DNA of 55,260 nucleotides, from contig BOJX01000009.1 of the NCBI GenBank assembly GCA_016860685.1, forward strand, positions 1 through 55,260, read 5' to 3'. How positions within the stretch are numbered: the first letter of the stretch is position 1; every line of letters starts with the position of its first letter. Below are positions 1 to 9,900 of the stretch, in pieces. The position numbers and the translations under genes were made by a program. This DNA comes from Planctomycetota bacterium. GTDB lineage: Bacteria; Planctomycetota; Phycisphaerae; UBA1845. The notes beneath the pieces are model-generated. The model was not told the DNA's origin and made no database searches. It worked only from the letters and a program-made list of their open reading frames with translations.

Positions 1-128
1 TCGATCTTCGTCAGCTCCTTCTCGATCATGTGCGTGACGAAGTCGTCCACGCTGGTGTACCCCGCGATCTCGGTGACCTTCTTAAGGCGGTCATAAAGAT
101 GCCCGTCGATTTTGATCTTCTCAGCCAT
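1..128 (-). CDS. small ribbon-helix-helix-like hypothetical protein, 3' end cut by window edge
   Basis: Minus-strand reading from ATG at 128: MAEKIKIDGHLYDRLKKVTEIAGYTSVDDFVTHMIEKELTKI..., open to the window edge; not in the ORF track. Confidence 0.6.
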   Translation of the reverse strand, partial: MAEKIKIDGHLYDRLKKVTEIAGYTSVDDFVTHMIEKELTKI

Positions 129-190
129 GTCGTCCTCGTGTTTCGTTCCTCGTCCCGCCTTCAGGCGGCGCCGCGCCGCCGGCGACACGT

Positions 191-2386
191 CTATTTCGGG
201 GGCGCAAACAAGTTCCGTCCCGTCATTTTCTCGGGCTTCTCGATCCCGAACTCCGCGAGAATCGTCGGCGCCAGGTCCGTCAGGTTCGGATCGGTCACCG
301 TGATCTTCCGGTTGCTCAGCAGGATACCGGGAACGAGTTCAGCGGCAACGCAGTGATCCGCGCTCCACTCTCCGGTGTTGTTGTAAATCCACTTCAGCGA
401 CAGGTCGCCCGTCCCCCCGAGGCGCACGACGTACTCGCGGTGCAGCCCGACGATGAGGTCCGGCGTGTGCTGGTCGAACTTGCCGCCCGGGGCGTAGTCT
501 CCGTGGTACACTTCGTCCGTTCGGTAGACCGTCTTGACCACCGGGCGCTCGTCCAGCGGGTCGCGCGTCGCCCGCAGCTTGTCCGATATTTCGCGCAGGA
601 CGGCGTCCCGATCCTTCGGATCCACGGCGCCCTGCGGTTCGCGGCCCTTCAGGTTCAGGTAAATCGCGTTCAGACCGAAGCTGTAGGCCTTCGTCTTCGA
701 CCAGTCCACCAGGTCGTTGAGACTGCCGCGGCGCTTCTCTTCGTCCTTAAGCGCGATGAAGCCGTTCTCCAGCAGCCAGGTGTTGAGGTTGAGCTTGCGC
801 TTGTAGCGCATGAAGCCGTGGTCGCTCATGACGAAGACGGTCGCGTCGTCGCCGGCCTTCTCCAGCACTTTCGCAAGCTCCGCGTCGCACTGGACGTACG
901 TTTCGCGCAGCGATTTCGTGTATTTCTCGGCGTCCTCGTCGTCGCGCACGGGGTGATCGGTGAACTCCTCCGGTTCGCCGGGCTCGGGCTCCCAGTAGAA
1001 GACGTGCCCGACGAGGTCCGTGCTGGAGAAGTAGAAGAACAGCAGCCCGTCCTTGTACTCGGAAAGGGCGTGCGTCAGGAGCTTTTTGCCCTCGTCCATC
1101 ACGAACTGCGTCTGCGTTTTGTAATCCTCGTCGTCGAAGAGGCGCAGCTCAGTGGCGTACCCGCCGAGGTCGATCTTGATCTTCGCCTCGCGGGCGTGGA
1201 AGTCCTCGGCGAAGCCCTTCGTGTAAAACGGTCCGACGCCCTTCGCCAGCTCCTGCGCGAAGTCGTCCGGTTCGGTGATCTTGCCCGAGGGATACGCCGG
1301 ATCGAAGTTGATCGGCGTGACGTAAAGCTCGGGCGGGTCGGCCTTGCGCAACTGGAAGCGGACGATCCCGCGGCTCCCCGCGCCGCCGCCGGGGTCGTAA
1401 GGCGACGGGAGAAACACGACGGGTTTCCAGTCGCTCCACTCTCCTTCGCGCAGAAGGAACTCGACGGGCTGGTCCATCCCCCACTTCGGCGCCTGATTGA
1501 CGTAGGAGATCCGGGCGATCGACTCTTCCCGATCCGGTTCGATGTAGATCGGGATCGTCATTTCCGCGCCCTGCGCGGCGATGACCATCGGGTTGGGGAT
1601 GCCCGCCAGCTTGCAGTGCCAGCGCCGCGTCTCCATGTCGTACTTCAGCGGCGCAGCGCGCCCGCCATCATCCGGACTTCCGACGTCGTCGTCGAATTCG
1701 GCGCTGAACCACTGAAAGGTGCCCTGCGTGCCCATCAGATCGGTCGTGCCCATCCCGGACAACGCCTTGACGTACCCGTGCTTTGACTCGCTGGGCGGGT
1801 AGTTCGCCGGTATGCGGTAGAGGCGCGAGGGGACGCCCCTCTCGTCGAGGTAATCCCAGAACGGTTTGCCGCCGCGCTTCAGCAGCAGCTTGCTGGATTC
1901 CTGCCACGGCATCGGCATGTAGAACCCCAGCATTTCGTAGGGCTTTTCGCCGTAGGTGGTCTCGTTCGTGGAGTAAAAGGGAACGATCTGGCCGTCCTTG
2001 AACTCACGATGAATAAAGTCGAAGACGCCGTGCGCGCCGGGGTCTCCGCCGACGATGAAGTTGGACCACGCCACCGGGCTTTGCGGCGGGACGCTCGTCC
2101 CCAGCTCCCAGAACCCGCCCTTCGCCGCAAGTTTCGAGAACGTCGGCATCCGCCCCTCGTCCATCAAGCGCCGCAGCAGGCGCGGGTCCATCCCGTCCAG
2201 ACCGAGCACGATGACTTTCTTCCCCTCGGCCTTCGACGCCTTCTCGCCGCAACCGGGCAGCACCAGCCCGACCAACACCAGGGCGACAAGGAGTGCGGAT
2301 CGCAATCCGTCCGCGACGCACGCCGCACTCCCCCAGTCACGCTCTGTCCGGCATGTCGCCTTCATTCTGCATTCCGCATTCTGCAT
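191..2386 (-). CDS. alkaline phosphatase superfamily / type I phosphodiesterase-nucleotide pyrophosphatase-like lipoprotein
   Basis: KVIVLGLDGMDPRLLRRLMDEGRMPTFSKLA... and FVMSDHGF motifs; lipobox-like LVLPGCGE near the N-terminus. Start is ambiguous (2386 or 2365); the longer ORF upstream is overlap with the neighbour. Confidence 0.85.
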   Translation of the reverse strand: MQNAECRMKATCRTERDWGSAACVADGLRSALLVALVLVGLVLPGCGEKASKAEGKKVIVLGLDGMDPRLLRRLMDEGRMPTFSKLAAKGGFWELGTSVPPQSPVAWSNFIVGGDPGAHGVFDFIHREFKDGQIVPFYSTNETTYGEKPYEMLGFYMPMPWQESSKLLLKRGGKPFWDYLDERGVPSRLYRIPANYPPSESKHGYVKALSGMGTTDLMGTQGTFQWFSAEFDDDVGSPDDGGRAAPLKYDMETRRWHCKLAGIPNPMVIAAQGAEMTIPIYIEPDREESIARISYVNQAPKWGMDQPVEFLLREGEWSDWKPVVFLPSPYDPGGGAGSRGIVRFQLRKADPPELYVTPINFDPAYPSGKITEPDDFAQELAKGVGPFYTKGFAEDFHAREAKIKIDLGGYATELRLFDDEDYKTQTQFVMDEGKKLLTHALSEYKDGLLFFYFSSTDLVGHVFYWEPEPGEPEEFTDHPVRDDEDAEKYTKSLRETYVQCDAELAKVLEKAGDDATVFVMSDHGFMRYKRKLNLNTWLLENGFIALKDEEKRRGSLNDLVDWSKTKAYSFGLNAIYLNLKGREPQGAVDPKDRDAVLREISDKLRATRDPLDERPVVKTVYRTDEVYHGDYAPGGKFDQHTPDLIVGLHREYVVRLGGTGDLSLKWIYNNTGEWSADHCVAAELVPGILLSNRKITVTDPNLTDLAPTILAEFGIEKPEKMTGRNLFAPPK

Positions 2387-2398
2387 TCCACATTCCTT
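2361..2398. repeat. GCATTC/GAATGC-type short tandem repeat at the junction of two phosphodiesterase genes
   Basis: TTCATTCTGCATTCCGCATTCTGCATTCCACATTCC; minus strand reads GGAATGTGGAATGCAGAATGCGGAATGCAGAATGAA. Confidence 0.7.
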
Positions 2399-4593
2399 CA
2401 AACGACCGCAGCCTCCGGTTTTTGTTGCGGCGGAAGCGCCGTTCCGGTGTCGGCCTTCTGCCCCCAGTTGAGCACGCGCAGCGGCTTGCCGTCCATGATG
2501 TCGGGAGTGGGGATGCCGAACATGTCGAGCGCCGTCGGTCCGATGTCCATCAGACGCGGAGCGTCGGCGTCGATCGCTCGGTTGCAGAACATCACGCCTG
2601 GAACCAGCGACGGGTGGATGCAGTGGTCGCCGCTCCACGCCTTCACGTTGTCGCAGAACGTCGTGTCGGTGATGTCGCCGATCGCCGCCTCCCACGAGAC
2701 GCGGTAGCCTTCGTTGTACCCGACGATGATGTCCGGGGCCTCCTCTTTGAAGGGACCGCGGTAGATGACCCGCGAATCCATCGCCCGCTTGACCGCCGCC
2801 TCGCCGGTCTGCGGATCCTTCAGTTCATTCATCTTCGCGCAGATCTCCTCGCGGAGCTTGCGCTCCTCCTCGCCCGGTTCGACGATGCCCTGCGACTCGC
2901 GCTCCTTCACGTTCAGCCAGACCCCGGCCAGACCCAGGCAGTACGCCCGCGTCTTCGACCAGTCCACGTTCGCCAGGTATTTCGCGCCGGGTTTGGCGTC
3001 GGGCTTGAGCGTCATGTAGCTGTTTTCGATCAGCCAGCGGTTCCAGTCGATGCCCCGCCGGAAGGAGTTGAACCCGTGATCGCTGATGACGAAGAGCAGC
3101 GTCTTGTCGTCGTTGGTCTGGTCGAGCACCTTGCCCACCAGCTTGTCATTGCGGATGTAAAGCTCCTCGATCGCCTTGCGGCGCTGGCGGTCGGGCGGGC
3201 ACTGGCCTTTCTGTCCGGGATGCTTCGGGTCGATGTAGCGCCAGAACATGTGCTGGATGCGGTCCGTGCCGTCGAAGACGCACACGACCAGCCCCTCTTT
3301 CACCTTCTTGAGGGCGTCGAAGAACATGATCTCCCGCTCGTGATCAGCCTCGATGCACTGGTGCAGGAACCCGTCGTCGTCGAGAATCTTCTCATTCATC
3401 GCCCAGGTGTCCTCGGCCAGGCCGAGCGTGGCGAACTTGCCCTGTGTTTTGGAGAGATACGTGGCGTAAACGCCCGGATGGGAGATCGGCATCGCCGGAG
3501 CGTCCGGGTCGATGTTCAGCGGCGTGACGTACATCTCGAAGTGCGGCGAAGTGGACAGCAGCAGGATCTCGCAGATGCCCGAGACTTTGCTGCGGAAGCC
3601 CATCTTGAATTCAACGGTGATCCACGGCGTGTACTTTCCGGGCGTGAGGGCGTGCGTGTCTTTGCCGATCCGCAGCTTCGCGCTGCCCGTCGCCCGGTCG
3701 ATCATCACGCGGAACGGCGCTCGCACCGGCTTGCCGTCCTTGCCCGGCGGGCCGACGAAGTAGGAATCCACGACGTCGTCTTTGACTTCGACGTGAATCT
3801 GCTCGCCGCCGGTGTGCTCCGCGTTCTTCCCCTTCGACGTGTAAAAGGAGAACGTTCCCTGGCTGCCGCGCAGGTCCGGAAGACACATCGCCGACAGCAG
3901 CACGCCGCGATGCTTCTCCGGAGGCCACGTGATCGGCACGCGGATGATGCTCGAGAAAATGCCGTATTCGCCGAGCGTCGTCCAGAACGGCTTGCCGCGA
4001 CGCAGTCCGCGCATCTCCGGCGCGCCGTAGGGAATCTCCTTACCGAGGATTTTCACCGTGCGACGGTGGCTGCTGATATGCACGGAGGACATCTGCGGCA
4101 TGTAGTTGCGCCGGTCCCGGGTGAGGAAGTCGAAGATGTTGTGCTTTCCAGGGTTGCACCCGGTGCTGAAGCTGGACCACGCGACGGGGGACAGCGGCGG
4201 CGCGACCGTCCCGAGACGCTTGTAACAGCCCTGCTGCATCAGGCGCTGGAAGTTCGGCAGCTTTCCTTCCGCCAGGTACTGCTCAAACAGCTTCGGCTCC
4301 ATCCCGTCCAGCCCGAGCACGACGACGCGGCGGACGCGGGCGCGGGCGTGCGCCTTGCGGCGTTTGAAGAACCGGATCAGGGCGCGGATCGGGGCGGTGA
4401 TCAGGGCGATGAACCCCAGGAACATCGCCACCAGGATGCCGAACGCGGATGACGCCGCCGCGAACCCCGCACCGGGACCGATATACGCGGAAACCGGCGC
4501 AGCGCACGACAGCAGGGCGGCGACGAAAACAAAGACGATCAAAGGTCTGCCGCTCCGCCGTCGACGCCTCTGTGAACCGCACCTCAGTTTCAT
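2398..4593 (-). CDS. alkaline phosphatase superfamily / type I phosphodiesterase-nucleotide pyrophosphatase-like membrane protein
   Basis: RRVVVLGLDGMEPKLFEQYLAEGKLPNFQRLMQQG...; LLFVISDHGFNSFRRG; paralogous to the gene at 191-2386. Start ATG at 4593 (MKLRCGSQRRRR). Confidence 0.85.
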   Translation of the reverse strand: MKLRCGSQRRRRRSGRPLIVFVFVAALLSCAAPVSAYIGPGAGFAAASSAFGILVAMFLGFIALITAPIRALIRFFKRRKAHARARVRRVVVLGLDGMEPKLFEQYLAEGKLPNFQRLMQQGCYKRLGTVAPPLSPVAWSSFSTGCNPGKHNIFDFLTRDRRNYMPQMSSVHISSHRRTVKILGKEIPYGAPEMRGLRRGKPFWTTLGEYGIFSSIIRVPITWPPEKHRGVLLSAMCLPDLRGSQGTFSFYTSKGKNAEHTGGEQIHVEVKDDVVDSYFVGPPGKDGKPVRAPFRVMIDRATGSAKLRIGKDTHALTPGKYTPWITVEFKMGFRSKVSGICEILLLSTSPHFEMYVTPLNIDPDAPAMPISHPGVYATYLSKTQGKFATLGLAEDTWAMNEKILDDDGFLHQCIEADHEREIMFFDALKKVKEGLVVCVFDGTDRIQHMFWRYIDPKHPGQKGQCPPDRQRRKAIEELYIRNDKLVGKVLDQTNDDKTLLFVISDHGFNSFRRGIDWNRWLIENSYMTLKPDAKPGAKYLANVDWSKTRAYCLGLAGVWLNVKERESQGIVEPGEEERKLREEICAKMNELKDPQTGEAAVKRAMDSRVIYRGPFKEEAPDIIVGYNEGYRVSWEAAIGDITDTTFCDNVKAWSGDHCIHPSLVPGVMFCNRAIDADAPRLMDIGPTALDMFGIPTPDIMDGKPLRVLNWGQKADTGTALPPQQKPEAAVV

Positions 4594-5153
4594 ATCGTTC
4601 ACCTGTCTGACCGCCGATGTCGGCAGCGTCCCCGCCCCCGCGGCGCCCGGCTGGTCGTTGCGCTTGCTACTGCTTAATTTCAAAAGGTTTGTGCGATGCT
4701 CGGTGATCCGGAGGACGACTGACGCTCACCGAGTCCCGTCACGTTCGAATCCTAAGCCCGGTCCCTGCCCGTCGCAACCGAAGGCATGTCCTCTTCGGTA
4801 TCCACCCAACACCCGCCCTGACGTTCATCGGATCGGCGAAAAAACGCAGATCGTTTTGGATCGCGGCAACGAAAGTTGCGCGCCGGCGCCGGACGGGTCG
4901 GACGAGCAGACGGACCGTCCCCCCCGCGAAACGTATGCGGGTTCGAAATTATTGCCGGGCGAAGTCAGCGGCTGCGGATTGAGGCGGGTGTTTCAACTTC
5001 GTCCGATATCAGGGGCGATCCTGAACCGGGTTTTTCCCTGAATCGTTTGTACAATAACGATTTTGGAAGCGCATCAAGTTTGACCCGCCGCGCGACGGCC
5101 GGTAGGTTCGCGGAGGGTCGCCTGCGCGTCGGGCGCCCGCAAACCGGACGGAC

Positions 5154-7463
5154 ATGGAAACCGTGCAGGAACGCAGCCGCGACGTCAGCACCCGCCTCGA
5201 AAGCCACCTGCGCAGGCATCCGGCGCTGAGTGACCGGATCTACCGCCAGCTTCTGATCGCGCTGCACACCCGGGGCATCGCCACGGTGGACGCGATTCAT
5301 GACGAGGCCCGGACCCGCGCCGGGCGCGAAAGCCGGCCCAACCTGGACGACCCGAACCGTGCGGAGCGGGACCGCCTTGACGAGTTGGACCGGGTTTGGC
5401 TGCACGAGCTGATCCGGGAGCACGTCTGCCGTCATTTCACCGTCGAGGATCTCGACGATCTGGTCAACCTGACGGTGAAGCGAGAGGAGGTGTATCTGAT
5501 CGAAGACCTCGCGACTCAGCGGGAGGTTTCGTTTCGGGCCCTCTCCCAGCAGCTTCAGACGTTCGCGGCGCTTCCGGAGGGGGAGACGAAGCTGGAGCAG
5601 GCGGAGGTGCTGGGCACGCGCGTCTCGCTGACGAGGCACTTCATCAGCGACGACCTCGATTACATCGGGGTAGCGAAGAAATTCCTCCGCGTGCGCGATT
5701 TCGCTGAACTGACGAAACGGATGGTGTCCACGGACAAGGCTGTCGGAAAGATCGGCGGCAAGGCCGGGGGCATGCTGCTGGCGTATCACATCCTCCAGCA
5801 GACGGAATCACGGGCGAAACCGTTCCTGCCGGTGGCGCTGCCGGAATCGTACTTCATCCGCTCGGACCTCATCGAGGAGTTCATGCGGATCAACCGGCTC
5901 GGGGAGTGGCAGAATCAGAAATACAAGCCGATCGACCAGGTAGCCAACGAATATCCGCTGATCAAGGGGGTGTTCCGCAACGGGGACTTCCCCGTGGAGA
6001 TCATGCAGTCGCTGCGGCGCATTCTCGCGGAGGTGAACACGCACCCGCTGATCGTGCGATCGAGCAGCCTGCTGGAGGACCGCTTCGGCACGGCGTTCTC
6101 GGGCAAATACGCCAGCGTATTCGTCGCCAACCAGGGCGATCTGGAAAGCCGCCTGCACGCCCTGCTCGGGGCGATCGCGGAGGTCTACGCCAGCACGCTC
6201 GCCCCGGACCCGATCCAGTACCGCCGTGAGCATCACCTCATCGACTATCAGGAAGACATGGCGGTCATTATTCAGAAGGTCGTCGGCGTTCAGTACCGGC
6301 ACTACCTCCTGCCGCTTTTTGCGGGCGTGGCGTTCTCGCGGAACGAGTACCGGTGGACGCCGCGCATCCGACGCGAGGACGGGTTGATGCGGCTGGTGAT
6401 GGGCCTGGGTACGCGGGCGGTGGATCGCGTCGGGTCGGATTACCCCCGGATGGTGGCGCTGGGCGCGCCGACGCTGCGCCCGGAGTCGAGCGCCCTGGAC
6501 ATCATCCGGTACTCGCAGCGCACGGTGGACGTCATCAATCTCGAGGCGAACCGGTTCGAGGCGGTGCGCCTGACGGACCTTCTGGACCCGTCGCAGCCTT
6601 TTCCGATGCTCGATCGGATCGTGTCGGTCCGGCGAGAGGAGGGTTTGTATCCGCCGACCAGCGTGCTGGTGGAGGGCGACCCGTCGAGCCTTTACATCAC
6701 GTTCGACAAGCTGCTGTCGGGCGGGGTGTTCGCGCCGCACGTGAAGGACATGCTTCACCGGCTGGAGGAGGCATACGGTCAACCGGTGGACATGGAGTTC
6801 GCCAGCGACGGCGAAATGTTCTACGTGCTTCAGTGCCGCCCGCTGTCGCAGGCGGAGCAGAGCCAGGCGGTTTCGATCCCGTCGGACGTGCCCGAGGCGG
6901 ACGTGCTGTTTTCGGCGGACCGTTACGTGCGCAGCGGGTGGGTGTCGGGGATCGAGTACATCGTGTACGTGGATCCGGTGGCGTATGACCGGGTGGAGAC
7001 GCGCGAGCGGCGGGTGGCGATCGGACGGGTTGTCGGGCGGCTGAATCACGTTCTTCCGCGGCGGAAGTTCATCCTGATCGGACCCGGGCGGTGGGGCAGC
7101 AACGACATCCGCCTCGGCGTACCGGTGCGGTACGCGGACATCCATCACTCACGGATGCTGATCGAGGTGGCGCGGCAGAAGGGCGGGTATGTCCCCGAAG
7201 TTTCGTTCGGAACGCATTTCTTTCAGGATCTCGTCGAGGCGCGGATCGACTACCTGCCGCTGTATCCGGATGCTGAGGGGATCCGCTTCAACGAGGGGTT
7301 CTTTCAACAGGCCCGCAATCTCCTCCCGGATCTGCTTCCGGAGGACGCGGATCTCCAGCAAGAGGTGCGGGTGATCGACGTTCGTGCGGCGTCGCGCGGG
7401 CGGACGCTGACGGTGGCGATGGACGGCAACTCGGATCGGGCGCTGGCGTTCCTCGGCGCCTGA
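5154..7463 (+). CDS. PEP/pyruvate-binding domain protein (phosphoenolpyruvate synthase N-terminal-like)
   Basis: VGKIGGKAGGMLLAYHIL, HPLIVRSSSLLEDRFGTAFSGKYASVFVANQG, VDMEFASDGEMFYVLQCRPL motifs. Confidence 0.85.
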   Translation: METVQERSRDVSTRLESHLRRHPALSDRIYRQLLIALHTRGIATVDAIHDEARTRAGRESRPNLDDPNRAERDRLDELDRVWLHELIREHVCRHFTVEDLDDLVNLTVKREEVYLIEDLATQREVSFRALSQQLQTFAALPEGETKLEQAEVLGTRVSLTRHFISDDLDYIGVAKKFLRVRDFAELTKRMVSTDKAVGKIGGKAGGMLLAYHILQQTESRAKPFLPVALPESYFIRSDLIEEFMRINRLGEWQNQKYKPIDQVANEYPLIKGVFRNGDFPVEIMQSLRRILAEVNTHPLIVRSSSLLEDRFGTAFSGKYASVFVANQGDLESRLHALLGAIAEVYASTLAPDPIQYRREHHLIDYQEDMAVIIQKVVGVQYRHYLLPLFAGVAFSRNEYRWTPRIRREDGLMRLVMGLGTRAVDRVGSDYPRMVALGAPTLRPESSALDIIRYSQRTVDVINLEANRFEAVRLTDLLDPSQPFPMLDRIVSVRREEGLYPPTSVLVEGDPSSLYITFDKLLSGGVFAPHVKDMLHRLEEAYGQPVDMEFASDGEMFYVLQCRPLSQAEQSQAVSIPSDVPEADVLFSADRYVRSGWVSGIEYIVYVDPVAYDRVETRERRVAIGRVVGRLNHVLPRRKFILIGPGRWGSNDIRLGVPVRYADIHHSRMLIEVARQKGGYVPEVSFGTHFFQDLVEARIDYLPLYPDAEGIRFNEGFFQQARNLLPDLLPEDADLQQEVRVIDVRAASRGRTLTVAMDGNSDRALAFLGA

Positions 7464-7489
7464 CGCGGGCGCGGACGACGGGGCTCCCG

Positions 7490-8599
7490 GTGACATCAGG
7501 CTGCGACATTCTTTACGTCATCACGGACCTCGACATCGGGGGCGTTCCGCTGCACCTGTTCCGGTTGGCGACGGCGATGCGCGACCGGGGAAAGCGCGTC
7601 TTGGTCGTGTCGCTGTCTCCGCCGGGTCCAGTGGGGGAGCGGTTGCGCGGGGCGGGCGTCGAAGTCCTCTCGTGCGAGGCGGCGGGGGGACGGGATATCC
7701 GCGTATTTTCGCGCCTGGCGCGGATCATCCGGCGCGTCCGCCCGCGGCTGGTTCATGCGCTTCTTTTTCACGCGAATCTCGCCGCGAAAGTCGCGGCGCG
7801 CCTGGCGTGTCATCCGCGCGAGCAGGTGTTGTGCGAGATTCAGACGGTGGAGATCGAGCGGCGGTGGCATCGGATCGTGGATCGCTGGACGCACGGGGGG
7901 TGCCGCGCGACGATCGGGAACTCGCCGTCGGTGGTGGAGCATCTGGCGCGCGAGGCGCGGATCCCGGCGGAGAAGCTGAGACTGGTGCGCGGCGGCGTAG
8001 ACGTGGAGGCGCTGGCGGCGGCGCCGGCGGCGGACCGGGCGGCGCTCAACCTCGCGCCGGACGATCGAATCCTGCTGTGGGTCGGGCGCCTGGACCCGAT
8101 CAAGGGACTCGACGTTCTTCTTCGCGCCTTTGTTCGGATTTCCGCGGCGGTTCCGGAGGCGGTGCTGCTTCTGGCGGGGGACGGCGCGCTGCGTGGATCG
8201 CTGACCGCGCAGGCGTCGGCGCTGGGGATCGCGGAGCGGGCGCGCTTTCTCGGGATGCGGCGAGACGTGCCCTCGCTGATGAAGATCGCCGAGGCGTTCG
8301 TGTTCCCGTCGCGGACGGAGGGGCTGCCGAATGCGATTCTGGAGGCGTTCGCGTGCGGATGTCCGGTGGTCACGACGGACGCGCCCGGGTGTCGCGATCT
8401 TGTCACTTCCGGCGTGACGGGGCTGGGGACGCGCGTCGGCGACGAGGCAGGCCTGGCTGAAGCGGTGATCCGGATCATGAGCGACAAGTCTCTGGCATCT
8501 TTGCTGGCGGCGGCGGCGCGTCATGAAGTGTCAACAAACTGGCACTTTTCGGGAACGATCGAAGCGTATGAGCACGTCTACGCGGAGCTGCCGGGCTGA
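7490..8599 (+). CDS. glycosyltransferase (GT4-type)
   Basis: ITDLDIGGVPLHLFRLA N-terminus; ILLWVGRLDPIKGLDVLLRAF; FVFPSRTEGLPNAILEAFACGCPVVTTDAPGCRDLV. Confidence 0.9.
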   Translation: MTSGCDILYVITDLDIGGVPLHLFRLATAMRDRGKRVLVVSLSPPGPVGERLRGAGVEVLSCEAAGGRDIRVFSRLARIIRRVRPRLVHALLFHANLAAKVAARLACHPREQVLCEIQTVEIERRWHRIVDRWTHGGCRATIGNSPSVVEHLAREARIPAEKLRLVRGGVDVEALAAAPAADRAALNLAPDDRILLWVGRLDPIKGLDVLLRAFVRISAAVPEAVLLLAGDGALRGSLTAQASALGIAERARFLGMRRDVPSLMKIAEAFVFPSRTEGLPNAILEAFACGCPVVTTDAPGCRDLVTSGVTGLGTRVGDEAGLAEAVIRIMSDKSLASLLAAAARHEVSTNWHFSGTIEAYEHVYAELPG

Positions 8600-8718
8600 G
8601 GCGGTTTCGACAGATTCCGCCTTTGCCTCGCGGTGCGGGTTCTGAAGTGGAGCAAGTCGGCGCCGGGCAAGGAGTCCGATAACAAAATTATTTTTTGCTT
8701 GACAGTTGACTTTTTTTC

Positions 8719-8746
8719 TTGATTCCGTAACACCGCAATATATAGT
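8719..8746 (+). promoter_or_regulatory. candidate sigma70-type promoter upstream of mraZ
   Basis: TTGATT (8719-8724), 16-bp spacer, TATAGT (8741-8746), inside an unusually AT-rich stretch (8680-8745). Confidence 0.45.
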
Positions 8747-8904
8747 GGGCTGTGAAGGTGGGTAACTCATTATGGAGTGTGGTTGTTCAAGGCTTTGTTA
8801 AGCAAAGGGTTGACGTTAGGAGCAGGCGAAAAAATGCGCTTGCGTGGGGTGGTTGGATGTGGTAGGATTTCCCCCGGAGTGGATGGGGTTGGGAATCCTG
8901 CTGC

Positions 8905-9375
8905 GTGGCGAACCGGTACTTCATTGGCGAATACACGAAACCGCTCGACGAGAAGAATCGGTTGCGCATCCCGGATTCGATGCAGCGTGTGATTGAGGTG
9001 CAGCAGGGGGAAAATCGAGGGCTTTTCATCGTGTTGGGGGAGCAACCGGGGTCTTTGTCGCTTTATACCGAGCCCGTGTTCGACGAACTGGTGACGCGGT
9101 TGAAGACGGACACCTTGGAGTCGCCGGAGGCGATCGACTTCGAGTTGAATTTTTTCCCGCAGGTGCATCACGTGACGGGGGACGCGCAGTGGAGGTTCGT
9201 CCTGCCGGAGCAATTGCGAAAGAGAGCCGGCCTGAAGGATCAGGTGGTTCTCGCAGGTCGAGGACGGCGGATCGACGTCTTCGAGCCTGAAGCCTACGCA
9301 TCGGCCACGGCGGGCCGAAAGGAGGGGTGGCCGAACTGGTCGCGCTTCCTGCGGATGGAATCGCGGAACAAGTGA
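8905..9375 (+). CDS. mraZ: transcriptional regulator MraZ
   Basis: YFIGEYTKPLDEKNRLRIPDSMQR... and second half RFVLPEQLRKRAGLKDQVVLAGRGRRIDVFEPEAY; directly upstream of rsmH in a dcw cluster; GTG start. Confidence 0.9.
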   Translation: MANRYFIGEYTKPLDEKNRLRIPDSMQRVIEVQQGENRGLFIVLGEQPGSLSLYTEPVFDELVTRLKTDTLESPEAIDFELNFFPQVHHVTGDAQWRFVLPEQLRKRAGLKDQVVLAGRGRRIDVFEPEAYASATAGRKEGWPNWSRFLRMESRNK

Positions 9376-9850
9376 TGTGCGTGCGGAGCGAGGGGGCGCG
9401 GCCGCAGCGAGTGGAAGTCGCGGGGTTGGCGCACCGTGAGACAGGGACGTGGCGGCGCGTAAGCGTCGGGAGACGTTCTTGGGCGCGCAGCGGAACAAGG
9501 CGGTTCCGCTTCCGCGGGTATCAGCGGGCTTTCCGGGAGAGGATCCGGGAGCTTTTAAGCAGAATCGGGGCATCGCTTCACGGTTCAGGACGGGCGCTGA
9601 AGCGGTGCCGGGTGGGATCTGCGGGGGACTTCGAGCCGATCCGGAGGCGGCGGGTCGCCGTGCATGAGAGTATGCCCGGTGGTCCGGTCGACGACCGGAG
9701 GCGAGTGCGGAACCGGTGAGGGGAAGGAGACCTTCAGGAGCTTCGCGGCGCAGCAGCATGAGGCGACCTTGCCGCGAAACTGTGTTCTGACCGGCCGGTT
9801 CGATGTCGGACTTCGTCCGCCGCGAGGCGGTGCGGCAGATCACCACGAGC

Positions 9851-9900
9851 GCGGGATCATCCCGTCGTCAGGGATGCGCGACAGATCCCGCCTTTTTTTT
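9851..9900 (+). terminator. Rho-independent terminator in the mraZ-rsmH interval
   Basis: GCGGGATC (9851-9858) pairs with GATCCCGC (9884-9891), followed by CTTTTTTTT; internal ATCCC...GGGAT sub-hairpin. Confidence 0.75.

Noticed and set aside
4740-4760. GTTCGAATCC T-loop-like motif with a nearby CTCGGTGA/TCACCGAG inverted repeat (4699-4733), suggesting a tRNA
   Set aside because: No acceptor stem, no T-stem pairing and no anticodon arm could be drawn around it.
8599-8625. Hairpin AGGCGG...CCGCCTTT after the glycosyltransferase gene as a terminator
   Set aside because: Only a three-T tail and a 12-nt loop; too weak to call with confidence.
9430-9560. Possible RNase P RNA in the mraZ-rsmH interval (AGACAGGGACG...CGTAAGCGTC resembles part of the rnpB consensus)
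   Set aside because: The invariant GAGGAAAGTCC and ACAGAA/GGCTTA-type elements were not found; resemblance is local only.
9327-9719. 130-aa ORF downstream of mraZ as a real gene
   Set aside because: Arg-rich composition without recognisable motifs, overlapping the end of mraZ in another frame.
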